A DNA stretch of 64,000 bases from Comamonadaceae bacterium (lineage in GTDB: Bacteria > Pseudomonadota > Gammaproteobacteria > Burkholderiales > Burkholderiaceae_C): assembly GCA_947448735.1 (NCBI GenBank), contig CANFOS010000018.1, positions 1 to 64,000 of the forward strand. Direction: 5' to 3'. Positions 61,718 to 64,000 of this stretch are shown piece by piece. Position 1 is the first letter of the stretch; the number at the start of each line of letters is the position of its first letter. A program made the translations under genes and the position numbers. The notes beneath the pieces were generated by a model that saw nothing but the letters and a program-made list of their open reading frames with translations, did no database searches and was not told where the DNA came from.

Positions 61718-63289
61718 TTAATGCCTGAAATGCCGCACCCCTGACAGCACCATCACCACACCTCGCTCGTCAGCCGCATCAATCACCTCTTGGTCACGCA
61801 TCGAGCCACCGGGCTGGATCACGCTGCTGGCGCCTGCGTCCACCACCACGTCCAGGCCGTCGCGGAAAGGAAAGAACGCATCACTGGCCACTGCCGTGCC
61901 TGTCAGTGAAAGATGGGCGTGCCCCGCCTTGATGCTGGCAATGCGGGCGGAATCCAGGCGGCTCATCTGGCCGGCACCAACGCCCATCGTCATGCCGTCC
62001 TTGCAGAACACGATCGCGTTGGACTTGACATATTTGGCAACTTTCCAGGCAAACAGCAGGTCTTGCAACTGGGCGGGGGTGGGTTGCAGTTTGCTGACGA
62101 CTTTCAAGTCGGCCAACGCCAATTCGTGGTTGTCAGCCGTTTGCATCAAAAGGCCAGAGCCGACGCGCTTGATGTCCATCGCGTTGCGCCCCTGTTTCCA
62201 GGGGGTGTCGCCGCCAGGGGGCAAATCAATCTGCAAAATCCGCACGTTCACTTTGGACTTGAACACCTCCAGCGCCTCAGGCGTGAAGCTGGGCGCCATC
62301 AGCACCTCCACAAACTGTTTGGAGATTTCCCGTGCCGCCCGCTCGTCCAGCGGGCAGTTCAGGGCAATGATGCCACCAAAGGCTGATGTTGGGTCCGTTT
62401 TGAAAGCCTTGCTGTAGGCTGCAAGCGCATCGCTTGCGACTGCCACACCGCAGGGGTTGGCATGCTTGACGATCACGCAGGCCGCCTCGTTAAAGCTCTT
62501 GACGCATTCCCACGCCGCATCCGCATCAGCGATATTGTTGTAGCTCAGCTCTTTGCCCTGCAATTGCCTGGACATCACCAGAGAGCCGGGCGCGGGGTAC
62601 AGGTCGCGGTAGAGCGCAGCGGCTTGGTGCGAATTTTCACCATAACGCAGGTCTTGCAGCTTGATGAATCGCCCATTGGTTTGCGCCGGAAACTGCGAGT
62701 GGCTGCCATCAGGCTGGATGCTTGACAGATAGTCGCTGATCGCACCGTCGTACTGGCTGATGCGGTTGAACGCAGCGACAGACAGCGCAAACTTGGTGGT
62801 GTCGGTCAGCTTGCCATCGGCCTTCAATTCAGCAAGCACACCAGCGTACTGCGACGCATCGGTCAACACGCCCACGTCTTTCCAGTTTTTGGCTGCGCTG
62901 CGCACCATCGCCGGGCCGCCGATGTCGATGTTTTCAATTGCGTCTTCCAGGCTGCAACCGGGCTTGGCCACGGTGGCTTCAAACGGGTACAGGTTGACGA
63001 CCAGCAAATCGATGGTGGCAATGTCGTGCGCTTTCAAAGCCGCCATGTGCTCGGGCAGATCGCGCCGAGCAAGCAAGCCGCCATGCACTTTGGGGTGCAG
63101 GGTTTTGACCCGGCCGTCGAGCATTTCCGGAAAGCCGGTGTGGTCTGCGACTTCCGTCACGGGCAAACCAGCATCTGCCAGCAGTTTGGCAGTGCCGCCA
63201 GTAGACAGCAGTTTGATGCCAAGCGCATGCAGCGCTTGTGCAAATTCGAGGATGCCAGTTTTGTCGGAGACGGAAATCAGTGCGTTCAT
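61718..63289 (-). CDS. purH: Bifunctional AICAR formyltransferase/IMP cyclohydrolase
   Basis: This 523-residue protein has an N-terminal MGS-like IMP cyclohydrolase domain with [40 protein letters not shown] and [20 protein letters not shown]. The AICAR transformylase domain follows with [19 protein letters not shown] and [20 protein letters not shown]. It catalyses the last two steps of purine synthesis. It is downstream of fis and dusB on the same strand, 17 bases after fis, so read-through is likely. Confidence 0.97.
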   Translation of the reverse strand: MNALISVSDKTGILEFAQALHALGIKLLSTGGTAKLLADAGLPVTEVADHTGFPEMLDGRVKTLHPKVHGGLLARRDLPEHMAALKAHDIATIDLLVVNLYPFEATVAKPGCSLEDAIENIDIGGPAMVRSAAKNWKDVGVLTDASQYAGVLAELKADGKLTDTTKFALSVAAFNRISQYDGAISDYLSSIQPDGSHSQFPAQTNGRFIKLQDLRYGENSHQAAALYRDLYPAPGSLVMSRQLQGKELSYNNIADADAAWECVKSFNEAACVIVKHANPCGVAVASDALAAYSKAFKTDPTSAFGGIIALNCPLDERAAREISKQFVEVLMAPSFTPEALEVFKSKVNVRILQIDLPPGGDTPWKQGRNAMDIKRVGSGLLMQTADNHELALADLKVVSKLQPTPAQLQDLLFAWKVAKYVKSNAIVFCKDGMTMGVGAGQMSRLDSARIASIKAGHAHLSLTGTAVASDAFFPFRDGLDVVVDAGASSVIQPGGSMRDQEVIDAADERGVVMVLSGVRHFRH

Positions 63290-63306
63290 GGCTTGTCTTT
63301 TTAAAT

Positions 63307-63543
63307 TTATTTGATGAGCTTGTGCTCAACCAGTTTTTTACGCAGCGTGTTGCGGTTCAGGCCCAGCCACTCGGCTGCTCGCGACTGGTTTTGCGCGGCT
63401 TGCTGCATCACCACTTCGAGCAGTGGCTTTTCAACCACCCGCACCATCATGTCGTACATGCGGTCAGGCTCGGTGCCGCGCAGGTCCTTGAAGTAGCCGT
63501 CCAGGCTGCTGCGTATGCACTCTTCGATCTGTTTTTTGCTCAT
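63307..63543 (-). CDS. fis: DNA-binding protein Fis
   Basis: This 78-residue protein has a C-terminal HTH with [20 protein letters not shown], a Fis-type recognition helix. The N-terminal half contains [20 protein letters not shown]. It is shorter than the 98-residue E. coli Fis, as usual in betaproteobacteria. Its ATG overlaps the dusB stop in an ATGA junction, the dusB-fis arrangement also found in E. coli. Fis bends DNA and tunes rRNA and growth-phase transcription. Confidence 0.95.
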   Translation of the reverse strand: MSKKQIEECIRSSLDGYFKDLRGTEPDRMYDMMVRVVEKPLLEVVMQQAAQNQSRAAEWLGLNRNTLRKKLVEHKLIK

Positions 63544-64000
63544 GCAAAGATTTCCTCTTCGTTTTTATAGGCCACCGAATCCACAGCAGGCATCCGGTCT
63601 GCGGCGCCACTCAAGGCGTTAAAAAAATCATCCACAGCTTGCAACTGCGCCTGCGCATCGGTCAGCGTGTTCATTTGCGCCCTGAACACCTCGCCGCCAG
63701 GCAGCGACTTGACGTACCAGCCAATGTGCTTGCGCGCACTGCGCACCCCTGTGAACTCACCGTACAGCCCGTAGTGATCGTGCAAATGGTCCAGCAGCAG
63801 GCGCTTGACGTCCATGACCAGCGGCGGCACAAGCTGTGTGCCAGTGGCCAAAAAATGCACGACTTCACGAAAAATCCACGGCCTGCCCTGCGCCACGCGG
63901 CCCAGCATGACGGCATCAGCGCCCGTGTAGGCCAGCACATCGCGTGCTTTTTGGCCACTGGTGATGTCGCCGTTGGCCACCACTGGAATGGTCAAAGCGG
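63540..64000 (-). CDS. dusB: tRNA-dihydrouridine synthase B, C-terminal part
   Basis: The frame enters from the right edge; the N-terminal half lies outside the window. The visible part includes TIPVVANGDITSGQKARDVL, GADAVMLGRVAQGRPWIFRE and GEFTGVRSARKHIGWYVKSL, the FMN phosphate site and C-terminal RNA-binding helices of Dus enzymes. They reduce uridine to dihydrouridine in tRNA. The C-terminus overlaps fis, so DusB rather than DusA or DusC is indicated. Confidence 0.95.
   Translation of the reverse strand, partial: ALTIPVVANGDITSGQKARDVLAYTGADAVMLGRVAQGRPWIFREVVHFLATGTQLVPPLVMDVKRLLLDHLHDHYGLYGEFTGVRSARKHIGWYVKSLPGGEVFRAQMNTLTDAQAQLQAVDDFFNALSGAADRMPAVDSVAYKNEEEIFA

Overview
The window looks like a chromosomal segment of a betaproteobacterium of the order Burkholderiales, most likely family Comamonadaceae (Polaromonas/Rhodoferax/Acidovorax-like). 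This rests on dense genes of about 60% GC, several orphan Bug-type solute-binding proteins, a pyrB with an inactive dihydroorotase partner, the ruvX-pyrR-pyrB-pyrC' and ftsK-lolA-rarA gene orders, and a small AT-rich dispersed repeat typical of this family. The genus is inference; no 16S gene is present.

Layout. 1-100 is the tail of an FAD-linked oxidase gene. A tRNA-Leu(CAA) follows at 184-268. Next comes a lower-GC stretch (269-4402) with a decayed toxin-antitoxin pair and a four-gene catabolic cassette (GntR regulator, cyclase, class II aldolase-like protein, Bug binding protein). It ends in a second, imperfect 40-bp copy of the tRNA-Leu 3' end plus a terminator, which looks like a decayed tRNA-integrated island. 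4473-12409 (minus) is a glutathione/peptide operon: DUF1028 protein, two ABC ATPases, a binding protein, two permeases and a gamma-glutamyltransferase. 12689-15718 holds an SDR-type protein, a ferredoxin-reductase and a second Bug protein. 15855-19403 is LivHMGF without a binding protein. 19566-24017 is ftsK-lolA-rarA, followed by a Crp/Fnr regulator, trxB, rpmB-rpmG, a fatty-acid desaturase, an rRNA methyltransferase, a DUF1653 protein and prfC.

31496-34201 is an AtuA-type cluster with a third Bug protein. An Lrp-type regulator is divergent from aceE, which appears to carry two in-frame repeat insertions. 37.7-39.0 kb is a small accessory patch: an IS transposase remnant, an SDH-family Clp-fold protease gene and an out-of-frame overlapping 57-codon ORF. 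Then come two stress-type small proteins, an iron-type ABC permease/ATPase pair divergent around a Fur-like site, plsC, the pyrimidine operon (ruvX, pyrR, pyrB, pyrC'), algH/yqgE and a photolyase. 49335-58937 is the complete core of a type IV pilus (twitching) chemosensory operon, pilG-pilH-pilI-pilJ-chpA. The window closes with rubredoxin, thiD, hemL, purH, fis and the C-terminal part of dusB.

Most of this is ordinary housekeeping sequence. The parts that merit a second look are the tRNA-bounded cassette, the repeat family that seems to have entered coding sequence (aceE, rarA), the protease/overlapping-ORF patch, and the aldolase-like and dihydroorotase-like proteins that lack their metal ligands. 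No CRISPR array, rRNA operon, complete insertion sequence or integrase gene was found.
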